From the NCBI RefSeq assembly GCF_014190935.1, contig NZ_JACHVV010000003.1:850843-914842 (forward strand): 64,000 nt of DNA, written 5' to 3'. The position numbers and the translations under genes were made by a program. Each line of letters opens with the position of its first letter. Position 1 is the stretch's first letter. Shown here one piece after another: positions 8,087-16,150 of this stretch. The stretch is from Chryseomonas sp014190935 (GTDB taxonomy: Bacteria > Pseudomonadota > Gammaproteobacteria > Pseudomonadales > Pseudomonadaceae). The notes below the pieces were generated by a model. The model did no database searches, was not told the origin of the DNA, and was given only the letters and a program-made list of their open reading frames with translations.

Positions 8087-10865
8087 GATAGCCTTGAATG
8101 CCTCTGTCCAGGAAGCCTTCGGTCTTGCCGCCGAAGACGTTGCCGAGTCCCTTGAGCACGATCTGCAGGAAGATCCCGCGATCGGCTTCGGAGCTCTGGG
8201 CGGTGTAGAAGACGTCGTCTTCGCTCTTGAGCCAGTAGCGGCTGATCAGGCGCAGCTTCCAGCAGCAGTTGTCGTATTCGAAGCCACCGAAGGCTTCGAG
8301 GGTACGGCTCTTGTTGTAGTCGAACTGCCAGCGGGCAATCGCGGACCACTGGGGCACGATCGGCCAGATGAAGGAGATGTCGTGCTGGTCGACCTTGTAG
8401 TCGTCGCTGTTGTAGGTGAAGCGGCCGAAGTTCGGATCGAACACCCGGACGTTGTCACGATAGCGATAGCCGACGTTGAGGATCTTGCCCGGCTCGGCTT
8501 CCGGCTGGTAGTGGAACATGACGCTGCCGGAGTCCGTCTGGTGCAGGGTCGGATCCCAGTTGAATTCGCCGTTCACGCGCCAGTCGCGGTTGAAGCGATA
8601 CATGCCGGCGAGGGCATAGGGCGAGCGCGAGGTGGTGGCCTGGGGATTGTCGATGTTCTGCCCCAGGCTGCGGGCGTAGGCCAGGTCGTCCTTGGTCAGG
8701 CCGGGCAGTTGCACTTCGCGGTCGCGGAAGTAGAACAGCTGGCCGAAGCTGACGTTGGCGCGCTCGAAGCCGTTGGGCTCGATGAAGCGGCTGGTGGCAC
8801 CCAGGGCCAGCTGGTTGGCGTCGCCGATGCGGTCGCGACCGGTGAAGCGGTTGTCGCGCCATAGCGAGCTGTAGCTGAAGGTGTATTCGCCGGTATCGAA
8901 CACCGGCAGATCGTCCTGGTCGCGGTTGGGTACGTAGAGGTACTTGGCGCGGGGTTCCAGGGTCTGCTTGCCGCCTTCGCCGAACAGATTCGAGGTGCGG
9001 TCGAAGTAGAGGCCGCTGTCGAGGCTGAAGATCGGCACCGAGCGGGTCGGGCTGTCGTTGAAGCTGGTCACGCTGGAGCCGGCCGAGGCGCGACGACCAC
9101 CGCCGACCAGCGGCGAGTTCAGGTCGTTCTCGCCGGTGCTGTCCAGGTCCAGATCGTAGCGGGTGTAGGCATAGCGCAGCGACGGCGTCAGGAAACCCCA
9201 GGACGCGGTCATCGGGCGGGCGATGCCCGGCTCGACGTGGTAGCGATTGCCTTCGGCACGGGTCAGGCCGAACAGGTTGACGTCCGGGCGGTTGCGCACG
9301 TTGGTGCGGTTGCCGTTGTCGTCCAGGTCGAAGTAGGTGTTGTCGTCGAAGCTGCGGGTGAAGCGCACTGCCTCGGTGTCGTAGGTGAAGTCCAGGCCGC
9401 CCGGGTTGTAGGGCAGGGCACCGGTCAGGGTCAGCTGCGGCAGGCGGTTGTAGGGCGTCACGTCGGACACCGTGGCCAGCTGGTAGGCCTGGGCGTTGAG
9501 GCCGGCGACGAAGGTGTCGCCGCGATAGGTCAGGCGACCTTGCTGGTTGACGTAGGTCGGCTTGTTGATGCCGAGGTCGGTGTCCAGGTCCTGGAAGTAG
9601 TAGGGATCGCTGATGCGGGTGTAGTCCACCTCGGCCATCAGGCGCGAATCCAGGCCGCTGCGGTTCTTCCAGCCGTACAGCCAGCGGTTGTCGGTGGCTT
9701 CCGGTTCGCCCTCGTGCTCCGGGTCGGTGTCCTTGAGGTAGGAGCCGTAGACCTCGCCTTCGCTGCTGCGGGTCAGGTAGCGGAAGTCGCCCTCGGTCTG
9801 CAGGCCGTGCTTGGCCATGTAGCGCGGATAGAGGGTGGCATCGTAGTTGGGCGCCAGGTTGAAGTAGTAGGGCGTGGTGATCGCGAAGCCGGTGTCGCTG
9901 GAGGTGCTGATCGAGGGCGCCAGGAAACCGGACTGCCGACGGTCGTCGATCGGGAAATAGATGAACGGCGTATAGAGGACCGGGATGTCCTTGACCCGCA
10001 GCGTGGCGTTGGTCGCGTAGCCGAGGCCCGTGGCCGGGTTCAGGGTGACGGTGTTGCCCTTGACCTGCCAGGCGTTGCTGCCCGGTTCGCAGGTGGTGTA
10101 GGTGCCATCCTTGAGGCGGATGATGGCGTCGTCGCCGCGCTTGGCGTAGAGCGCGCTGCCGCGGGCGCGGCTCTGGTGCATGACGAATTCGGCGTTGTCG
10201 ACCTGGACCTGGCCGTTGTCCAGCTGCAGATCGGCCTTGTCGCCGACCATCAGCAAGCCGTTGTCGCGGAATTTGACGTTGCCCTTGAGCTCGCCGCGAT
10301 TTTCCAGCTGGTGCAGGTTGGCTTCCTGGGATTCCACCTGCATGCCGCCCTGGCGCAGCACCACGTCACCGGCCAGGGTGGCGACCTGCTGCTCCTGCTC
10401 GTAGCGCGAGGCCTTGGCGGAGATGTAGGTCGGGGCCTTGGCGGTCGGGGTGTCGTCGTACATGCCCGGACGCTGCGGCTCGACATAGGCACCGCTGCAG
10501 TAGGGACCGGTCTCGGCCAGCTGGGCCGGGGTCAACTGATCGCGCGGGACCCAGTCCAGGTGGCTGTAGTCGGCGCTGCGGGACTTGAGCGCGCGGCCCT
10601 TGCTCTCAGTCACCAGCACGGCATCGTCACCCTTGCGCGCGGCGGGTTCCGCCGCGATGCCCTGGGTCTCGCCCTTGCTGGGGCGGGGCGGAATGGCCGC
10701 GGTCGGTGCCTGGGTGTTGCACGACCAGCCACCGCCGGCTCCGGCGCTACAGCTGAACTGCTCGGCGGGGGCGGCGATAAGGGCGGTGACGGGCTGCATG
10801 GCGAGCAGGCTGCCGGTTACCAAGAGGGGAAATTTTCTGCGAAACGCGGGGGTTTTCACGGCCAT
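8061..10865 (-). CDS. lptD: LptD outer-membrane LPS transport protein
   Basis: At 934 residues this matches the long Pseudomonas LptD, the beta-barrel that with LptE inserts lipopolysaccharide into the outer leaflet. A signal peptide covers about residues 1-33. The cysteines used for the inter-domain disulfides are present: Cys39 and Cys49 at the N-terminus and the adjacent NCCWK pair near the C-terminus. Between them are the jellyroll domain, rich in DNGQVQVDNA-type strands, and the large barrel. An N-terminal Pro/Ala/Lys-rich insertion (about 51-110) is typical of the genus. It starts divergently from amgK across 119 bases. Confidence 0.96.
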   Translation of the reverse strand: MAVKTPAFRRKFPLLVTGSLLAMQPVTALIAAPAEQFSCSAGAGGGWSCNTQAPTAAIPPRPSKGETQGIAAEPAARKGDDAVLVTESKGRALKSRSADYSHLDWVPRDQLTPAQLAETGPYCSGAYVEPQRPGMYDDTPTAKAPTYISAKASRYEQEQQVATLAGDVVLRQGGMQVESQEANLHQLENRGELKGNVKFRDNGLLMVGDKADLQLDNGQVQVDNAEFVMHQSRARGSALYAKRGDDAIIRLKDGTYTTCEPGSNAWQVKGNTVTLNPATGLGYATNATLRVKDIPVLYTPFIYFPIDDRRQSGFLAPSISTSSDTGFAITTPYYFNLAPNYDATLYPRYMAKHGLQTEGDFRYLTRSSEGEVYGSYLKDTDPEHEGEPEATDNRWLYGWKNRSGLDSRLMAEVDYTRISDPYYFQDLDTDLGINKPTYVNQQGRLTYRGDTFVAGLNAQAYQLATVSDVTPYNRLPQLTLTGALPYNPGGLDFTYDTEAVRFTRSFDDNTYFDLDDNGNRTNVRNRPDVNLFGLTRAEGNRYHVEPGIARPMTASWGFLTPSLRYAYTRYDLDLDSTGENDLNSPLVGGGRRASAGSSVTSFNDSPTRSVPIFSLDSGLYFDRTSNLFGEGGKQTLEPRAKYLYVPNRDQDDLPVFDTGEYTFSYSSLWRDNRFTGRDRIGDANQLALGATSRFIEPNGFERANVSFGQLFYFRDREVQLPGLTKDDLAYARSLGQNIDNPQATTSRSPYALAGMYRFNRDWRVNGEFNWDPTLHQTDSGSVMFHYQPEAEPGKILNVGYRYRDNVRVFDPNFGRFTYNSDDYKVDQHDISFIWPIVPQWSAIARWQFDYNKSRTLEAFGGFEYDNCCWKLRLISRYWLKSEDDVFYTAQSSEADRGIFLQIVLKGLGNVFGGKTEGFLDRGIQGYREREDQAM

Positions 10866-10984
10866 CCTTAAAGTCGTCCTGCACGCCGGCCATTAAGGGG
10901 CCGCGGCCTCTCGATGGGCTCAAAAAGATAGCGGATAATAAAACATGACCTGCGCATCGGCTAGGGCCGAGGGATCCGCTGTAA

Positions 10985-12007
10985 ATGACTGAAGATGTTC
11001 GCTTAAACCAGATAGAAGACTGGCTGACCACCGTTCTACCGGAAATTTTCCGGGAGCAGGCCTGGGGCGAGGTGCCCGAGGGCAGCCTGACCGCGGCCAG
11101 CAGCGATGCCAGCTTTCGCCGTTATTTCCGCTGGGCGGGCGAGGGCCGCAGCCTGATCGTGATGGATGCGCCGCCGCCGCAGGAGGACTGCCGTCCGTTC
11201 GTGCAGGTGGCCGCGCTGCTGGCCGAGGCCGGGGTCCATGTACCGCGCATCCTGGCTCAGGATCTGGAGCGGGGATTCCTGCTGCTGAGCGATCTCGGCA
11301 CCCTGACCTACCTGGAGGTGATCAATGCGGCCAATGCCGACGATTATTTCCAGGCGGCCATTGATGCCCTGCTGGCTTTCCAGGGCAGGCAGCCGACGAA
11401 CGGCAGTCTGCCGCTCTACGACAGGGCTCTGCTCGCCCGCGAGTTGAGTCTGTTTCCGGAGTGGTACGTGGGTCGCGAACTGGACACGACCCTCGGCGCC
11501 AGTCAGCTCGAACGCTGGCAGGCCATCTGCGCGGTGCTGATCGACAGCGCCCTGGCGCAACCCCAGGTGCTGGTCCACCGGGACTTCATGCCGCGCAACC
11601 TGATGCTGAGCACGCCCAATCCGGGTGTGCTGGACTTCCAGGATGCGGTCATCGGGCCGGTGACCTACGACATCACCAGCCTGTTCAAGGATGCCTTCCT
11701 CAGCTGGCCCGAGCCGCTGGTGCAGCGCTGGCTGCTGGGCTACTGGGAGCAGGCGCGGGCCGCCGGCATTCCGGTGCAGGCCGAGTTCGCCGATTTCCAG
11801 CGGGCGTCGGATCTGATGGGCGTGCAGCGCCACCTCAAGGTGATGGGCATCTTCGCCCGCATCTGGCATCGCGACGGCAAGCCGCGCTACGTCGCCGACA
11901 CTCCGCGCTTTCTCTCCTACATCCGCACCGTGGTGGCGCGCCGACCGGAGCTGGCCGATCTCGGCGCCCTGCTCGACGAGCTGCACGCCGAGCGGGTCGA
12001 GGCATGA
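10985..12007 (+). CDS. amgK: AmgK N-acetylmuramate/N-acetylglucosamine anomeric kinase
   Basis: A 340-residue protein of the aminoglycoside-phosphotransferase fold. The catalytic loop HRDFMPRNLML (about residues 197-207) and the metal-binding LDFQDAVIGP (about 214-223) are intact. In Pseudomonas AmgK phosphorylates MurNAc at C1 so that MurU can make UDP-MurNAc, bypassing de novo MurA and giving intrinsic fosfomycin tolerance. Its stop overlaps the murU start, which strongly supports this role over drug resistance. Divergent from lptD. Confidence 0.93.
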   Translation: MTEDVRLNQIEDWLTTVLPEIFREQAWGEVPEGSLTAASSDASFRRYFRWAGEGRSLIVMDAPPPQEDCRPFVQVAALLAEAGVHVPRILAQDLERGFLLLSDLGTLTYLEVINAANADDYFQAAIDALLAFQGRQPTNGSLPLYDRALLARELSLFPEWYVGRELDTTLGASQLERWQAICAVLIDSALAQPQVLVHRDFMPRNLMLSTPNPGVLDFQDAVIGPVTYDITSLFKDAFLSWPEPLVQRWLLGYWEQARAAGIPVQAEFADFQRASDLMGVQRHLKVMGIFARIWHRDGKPRYVADTPRFLSYIRTVVARRPELADLGALLDELHAERVEA

Positions 12008-12669
12008 AGGCCATGATCCTGGCGGCGGGCAAGGGCGAGCGGATGCGACCGCTGACGCTGAGCCTGCCCAAGCCGCTGATCGAGGTGAACGGCCGGCCGC
12101 TGATCGAGCATCACATCCGGGCGCTGGCGGCGGCAGGCATCACCGAGCTGGTGATCAATCACGCCTGGCTGGGGGCAAAGCTGGAAGCCGCCCTAGGCGA
12201 TGGCAGCCAATTAGGCGTCACCATCCGCTTCTCTGCCGAAGGTGAGCCGCTGGAGACCGGAGGCGGCATCTTCCGTGCGTTGCCGCTGCTGGGCAGCGCG
12301 CCCTTCGTGCTGGTCAACGGCGATATCCGCACCGATTTCGCCTTTGGCACCCTGGCCTTGCCGGCCGGTTGCCTGGCGCACCTGGTACTGGTCGACAATC
12401 CGCTGCATCACCCGGGCGGCGACTTCGGCCTGGTGGACGGGCGAATCACCCTGGATGCCCCGGAGAGGCTCACCTACAGCGGCATCGCCGTGCTGCATCC
12501 GCAGCTGTTCGCCGCGCGCACGGCCGGGGCCTTCAAGCTGGTGGACGTGTTGCGACCCGCCATTGCCGCCGGACAGGTCTCGGGCCAGCGGCTGGACGGT
12601 CGCTGGGTGGACGTGGGCACCCTGGAGCGCCTGGCGGAAGCGGAGCGGCTGTTCGGGACGGCTTCTTGA
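12004..12669 (+). CDS. murU: MurU N-acetylmuramate-1-phosphate uridylyltransferase
   Basis: A 221-residue nucleotidyltransferase. The N-terminal MKAMILAAGKGERMRPLT holds the GxGxRMxPLT signature, with SLPKPLIEVNGRPLIEH following, and VNGDIRTDF provides the metal Asp. It couples UTP to MurNAc-1-phosphate made by AmgK. The start overlaps the amgK stop by four bases (ATGA) and its own stop overlaps the djlA TTG start, so amgK-murU-djlA read as one tightly coupled transcript. Confidence 0.94.
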   Translation: MKAMILAAGKGERMRPLTLSLPKPLIEVNGRPLIEHHIRALAAAGITELVINHAWLGAKLEAALGDGSQLGVTIRFSAEGEPLETGGGIFRALPLLGSAPFVLVNGDIRTDFAFGTLALPAGCLAHLVLVDNPLHHPGGDFGLVDGRITLDAPERLTYSGIAVLHPQLFAARTAGAFKLVDVLRPAIAAGQVSGQRLDGRWVDVGTLERLAEAERLFGTAS

Positions 12670-13430
12670 AGATCTGGTTCTGGCCGCTGACGGTGCTGGG
12701 CTTCCTGGCCGGCTGGGCCGTGGCCAGCATTCCTGGCGCACTGCTGGTGGCGCTGCTCGCCCATGCCGGCGAGCGCCAGTTGGGATTGACCTCCCTGGCG
12801 GGCTGGAAGGCGCGCTGGCAGGGCCGCCCCGGACGCTTCGAGCACCAGGCGCAATTCCAGATGCTTGGCCGGCTGGCCAAGCGTGGCGGGCGGGTGCTGA
12901 CCGCCCATATCCGCCAGGCCGAAGGCGAGATCGAGCGTCTGGGGCTCGGCGCCGACGAACGCCAGAAGGCCATCGCCGCCTTCGAGCAGGGCAAGGGCGG
13001 CACCCTGCCGTCGACGGCCGACCTGCAGCGCCTCAGCGAACGCAGCGAGGGCATCCTGCGCGCCTGTTGGCGCATGGTCTGGATCAGCGGCAGCGTGCGC
13101 CCCGGCGATCGCGACGAGATCCTCGGCTGGGGGCAGGCGATGGGCCTGGCCGAAGCCCAGGTGCTGGCCCTGCAGCCGCCGGTGCAGGCGGCGCCGCGCC
13201 AGCCCAACAGCGAGGAGAAGTATCGCAAGGCGCTGCAATTGCTTGGCGTCACCGATGACGCCGACGCCGCCACGGTCAAGCAGGCCTATCGGCGGCTGCT
13301 TTCGCGCCATCACCCCGACAAGAAGGCCGGCGCCGGGGCGGGCCAGTCGGCGGTCTATGCCGCGGCCCAGCGCACCGCCGAGCTGCATGCCGCCTATCAG
13401 GTGATCAAGAGGCGGCGGGGCTTCCGCTAG
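12666..13430 (+). CDS. djlA: DjlA-like TerB/J-domain co-chaperone
   Basis: A 254-residue protein with an N-terminal hydrophobic segment (about residues 4-34, GxxxG-like), a TerB-type helical domain (about 60-150) and a C-terminal J domain with the HPD motif (SRHHPDKKAG). DjlA proteins are inner-membrane DnaK partners. No ATG is available, so a TTG start is inferred: it overlaps the murU stop as TTGA and gives MKIWFWPLTVLG, matching the family. The last 26 bases overlap the convergent DUF3530 gene. Confidence 0.9.
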   Translation: MKIWFWPLTVLGFLAGWAVASIPGALLVALLAHAGERQLGLTSLAGWKARWQGRPGRFEHQAQFQMLGRLAKRGGRVLTAHIRQAEGEIERLGLGADERQKAIAAFEQGKGGTLPSTADLQRLSERSEGILRACWRMVWISGSVRPGDRDEILGWGQAMGLAEAQVLALQPPVQAAPRQPNSEEKYRKALQLLGVTDDADAATVKQAYRRLLSRHHPDKKAGAGAGQSAVYAAAQRTAELHAAYQVIKRRRGFR

Positions 13431-14415
13431 CGGCCGGTGGCAGCCGGTCCAGCCAGGCGCGCAGGCGGCGGACGGTCTGCTCCTGCTCCGCGGCGCGATC
13501 ACCCGGGATGACCGGCAGGTCGATCTGCCGATAGCCCTTGTTGGCCTTTTGCGCCGCCCGCTCCTTGCGCCGCTGCGCGGCCGGTCCGGGCGCGTGCACC
13601 AGGTCGGCGATCTGCAGATCGGTCTTGCCCATGGTGGCGTCCAGCCGCGGCGGCAGCCCCTGGGGCTCGCGACCGTCGATGAGCACCAGCTGCTTGACCT
13701 CGCCCGGCTCCTTTTCCGCCAGATAGCGCGCCGCCCAGTAGGCGCCGGTGCCGTGCCCGACCAGCACGATAGAATTGGCGCCCTGCTGCAGGGCCAGGTC
13801 GATGCCGGCGGCGATGCGCGCCAGCACCCGGGTGGCCTGGGCATTGGCCGCGGCCTCGGGATCGACCGGTGCGACCGCCGCCTGGGCCGGTTCGCCACTG
13901 CCGGCTTCGGCCTGGGTCGGGGCGGCGGGCGCCGTGCCGCTGCTACCGGTCACCGGCGGTGCCGTCTGCTCGCTGTTGGCCTGGGCGTCGGTGTCCGCCG
14001 GGGCGGTATCGCGCTCGATCGCCACCACCGGGTCATAGGGGTCGGGCAGGCTCAGACTGATGGTCTGCCAGCCAAAGGTGGGCAACTGCTGGCGCACGGG
14101 CGCCACCACATTGGGCCAATCGGCCGATTCGCCGTCGCCCGGAACCAGCACCACCGTCCCGTTGGCCTTGGCCCGGGCGGCAGGCACCAGCAGGGCAAGA
14201 AAGGACTCGTCACCGGCCTGCAGGGTCTTCTGCTGCTCGGCGGGCAATTGCCGCATCAGCGCCTGCTGCTGCTCCTGACTGCGCTCCAGCGCCGGGGCCA
14301 CGGTTGCCGGCGCCGCAGGCGTTTCCGGGGCCGGGGTGGGTGGCTCTTCGGCGAGCACCGGGGCGGCAAGGCCGAGCAGGAGAAGGCAGAGCGGCAGCAG
14401 GGTGGACGACGACAT
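13405..14415 (-). CDS. DUF3530 family alpha/beta-hydrolase-like exported protein
   Basis: A 336-residue predicted exported protein with signal peptide (about 1-22, LLGLAAPVLA). The middle is low-complexity Ala/Pro/Gln/Thr (about 128-185). The rest resembles the DUF3530 family with an alpha/beta hydrolase fold: LVPGDGESADWPN early and the nucleophile-elbow-like VGHGTGAYW (about 229-237). In that elbow the residue between the glycines (GHGTG) is not serine, so hydrolase activity is doubtful. In P. aeruginosa a homologue also lies between murU-djlA and rpe. Function unknown. Confidence 0.85.
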   Translation of the reverse strand: MSSSTLLPLCLLLLGLAAPVLAEEPPTPAPETPAAPATVAPALERSQEQQQALMRQLPAEQQKTLQAGDESFLALLVPAARAKANGTVVLVPGDGESADWPNVVAPVRQQLPTFGWQTISLSLPDPYDPVVAIERDTAPADTDAQANSEQTAPPVTGSSGTAPAAPTQAEAGSGEPAQAAVAPVDPEAAANAQATRVLARIAAGIDLALQQGANSIVLVGHGTGAYWAARYLAEKEPGEVKQLVLIDGREPQGLPPRLDATMGKTDLQIADLVHAPGPAAQRRKERAAQKANKGYRQIDLPVIPGDRAAEQEQTVRRLRAWLDRLPPAASGSPAAS

Positions 14416-14553
14416 CGACGGGAATCCTCGACAAGGGCACGGTTGACCCTGGCGAGCCTACCGCCGTTCGCGCCGTCGGGGCAGCGGGAACGCCCGAGCC
14501 GCAGACGGATCTCCGTTACAATGCCGCCACTTAACCTTCGCCGAGGCTATCCC

Positions 14554-15231
14554 ATGCAACCCTTCGCCATCGCCCCCTCGATCCTGTCCGCCGATTTCGC
14601 CCGCCTGGGCGAGGAGGTCGACAAGGTCCTCGCCGCCGGTGCCGACATGGTCCATTTCGACGTGATGGACAACCACTATGTGCCGAATCTCACCATCGGC
14701 CCCATGGTCTGCAGGGCGCTGCGCAACTACGGGGTGACCGCGCCCATCGACGTGCACCTGATGGTCAAGCCGGTGGATCGCATCATCGGCGACTTCATTG
14801 AAGCCGGTGCCACCGACATCACCTTCCACCCCGAGGCCTCCGAGCACATCGATCGCTCGCTGCAGCTGATCAAGGACGGCGGTTGCCGGGCCGGCCTGGT
14901 GTTCAACCCGGCCACCTCGCTGGATGTCCTCAAGTACGTCCTGGACAAGATCGACATGGTGCTGCTGATGAGCGTCAACCCCGGCTTCGGCGGCCAGAAA
15001 TTCATTCCCGGCACTCTCGACAAGTTGCGCGAGGCGCGCGCCCTGATCGACGCCTCCGGCCGGCCGATCCGGCTGGAGATCGATGGCGGGGTTAACGTCA
15101 AGAACATCGGCGAGATCGCCCGCGCCGGGGCCGATACCTTCGTCGCCGGCTCGGCCATCTTCGGCCAGTCCGACTATGCCGCGGTGATCCAGGCGATGCG
15201 TGCTGAACTGGCCAAGGCCCGCTCGGTATGA
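14554..15231 (+). CDS. rpe: Ribulose-phosphate 3-epimerase
   Basis: A 225-residue TIM barrel that interconverts ribulose-5-phosphate and xylulose-5-phosphate. Signatures: APSILSADFARLGEEV at the N-terminus, HFDVMDNHYVPNLTIGP (about residues 34-50), MSVNPGFGGQKF (about 138-149) and EIDGGVN (about 174-180). The start MQPFAIAPSIL is standard; a longer upstream frame is antisense to the DUF3530 gene. Its stop overlaps gph by four bases. A TACAAT at 14517-14522 is a possible -10. Confidence 0.96.
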   Translation: MQPFAIAPSILSADFARLGEEVDKVLAAGADMVHFDVMDNHYVPNLTIGPMVCRALRNYGVTAPIDVHLMVKPVDRIIGDFIEAGATDITFHPEASEHIDRSLQLIKDGGCRAGLVFNPATSLDVLKYVLDKIDMVLLMSVNPGFGGQKFIPGTLDKLREARALIDASGRPIRLEIDGGVNVKNIGEIARAGADTFVAGSAIFGQSDYAAVIQAMRAELAKARSV

Positions 15232-15908
15232 GCGCCCTGGTGCGACTCGGTGGCGGGCATCCGCCCGCCCTGGTGATGTTCGACCTCGACGGCACCCTGT
15301 TGGATTCGGCGGCGGACCTGGCCGCCGCCGTGGACGCCATGCTCGTACGCCTGGACCGCGCGCCGGCGGGGCTGGACAAGGTGCGGCTGTGGATTGGCAA
15401 CGGCGCCCGGGTGCTGGTGCGTCGCGCCCTGGCCGATGACATGCAGCACGACGCCGTGGACGCTGCCGCCGCCGACGAGGCTCTGGCGCTGTTCATGGCG
15501 CTCTATGACGGCAGCCACGCCCTGACCCGTGTCTATCCCGGCGTGCTGGACAGCCTGGCGCTGCTGCGCACCCTGGGCGTGCGCCTGGCGGTGATCACCA
15601 ACAAGCCGGAGCGCTTCGTCGCGCCGCTCTTGGCCGACATGGGCCTGGGCGATTTCGACTGGATCGTCGGCGGCGATACCCTGCCGCAGCAGAAGCCGGA
15701 TCCGGCGGGCTTGCTGTGGGTCATGCAGCAGGCAGGCGTGGCGGCCGGCCAGGCGCTGTTCATCGGCGATTCGCGCAACGACATCCGCGCCGCCCGCGCC
15801 GCCAGGGTGCGCTGCGTGGCCCTGAGCTATGGCTACAACCATGGCGAGCCCATCGCCCGCGAGCAGCCGGATCTGGTCGTCGACGATCTGCGCGAGCTGT
15901 TCATCTAG
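15228..15908 (+). CDS. gph: Phosphoglycolate phosphatase, HAD superfamily
   Basis: A 226-residue HAD hydrolase with the motifs in order: FDLDGTLLDS (about 18-27), ITNKPERF (motif II, about 121-128), KPDP (motif III lysine) and FIGDSRNDI (motif IV, about 179-187). It removes phosphate from 2-phosphoglycolate. The ATG overlaps the rpe stop, and rpe-gph-trpE is the order seen in P. aeruginosa. HAD specificity cannot be proved from sequence alone; the context favours Gph over the paralogous MurNAc-6-P phosphatase MupP. Confidence 0.92.
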   Translation: MSALVRLGGGHPPALVMFDLDGTLLDSAADLAAAVDAMLVRLDRAPAGLDKVRLWIGNGARVLVRRALADDMQHDAVDAAAADEALALFMALYDGSHALTRVYPGVLDSLALLRTLGVRLAVITNKPERFVAPLLADMGLGDFDWIVGGDTLPQQKPDPAGLLWVMQQAGVAAGQALFIGDSRNDIRAARAARVRCVALSYGYNHGEPIAREQPDLVVDDLRELFI

Positions 15909-16033
15909 CATGCCGAGGTAGCCGGCCGGTTGCCATGCCGCGCCGGCTAGGCTAACGTGGCCCTTCAACCCCCGCCTCAAGAGCAAGAGATCGCATCGTG
16001 GTGGTCACCCGCACAGGCTCCTCGCGAGCATGG

Positions 16034-16078
16034 ATGAAAGTCATCAAGGCCCTGGCCCGTTGGCGCTGGCGCGCCTGA
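16034..16078 (+). CDS. trpL: trp operon leader peptide (TrpL-like)
   Basis: The short frame encodes MKVIKALARWRWRA, with two Trp codons separated by Arg, ending at TGA 72 bases before trpE. The frame is open further upstream through a GTG pair at 15998-16003, which would add a third Trp codon just before this ATG and has AAGAGA upstream, so the real start may be 15998. Tandem Trp codons ahead of a hairpin at 16089-16105 are the layout of ribosome-mediated attenuation. trpE and trpGDC attenuation has been described in P. putida; the assignment here is by position and codons. Confidence 0.75.
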   Translation: MKVIKALARWRWRA

Positions 16079-16088
16079 TTTCGTCCCT

Positions 16089-16105
16089 GCCGGTATCTGA
16101 CCGGC
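16089..16105 (+). terminator. trp attenuator hairpin
   Basis: GCCGGT (16089-16094) pairs with ACCGGC (16100-16105) around ATCTG. A T-rich stretch (TTTCGTTTT, about 16123-16131) follows, but 17 bases later, so the terminator proper may include more of the GC-rich strand. GGCGCGCC in the leader-peptide end (about 16068-16075) can pair with GGCGCGC at 16103-16109, offering a competing structure. Confidence 0.5.
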
Positions 16106-16150
16106 GCGCTGTGCACCCGACCTTTCGTTTTCCTCGCCACGAGGCTGATC

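Noticed and set aside
9237..10871. 544-codon plus-strand open frame opposite lptD
   Set aside because: Antisense shadow; composition is low-complexity Val/Gly/Ala with no recognisable domain.
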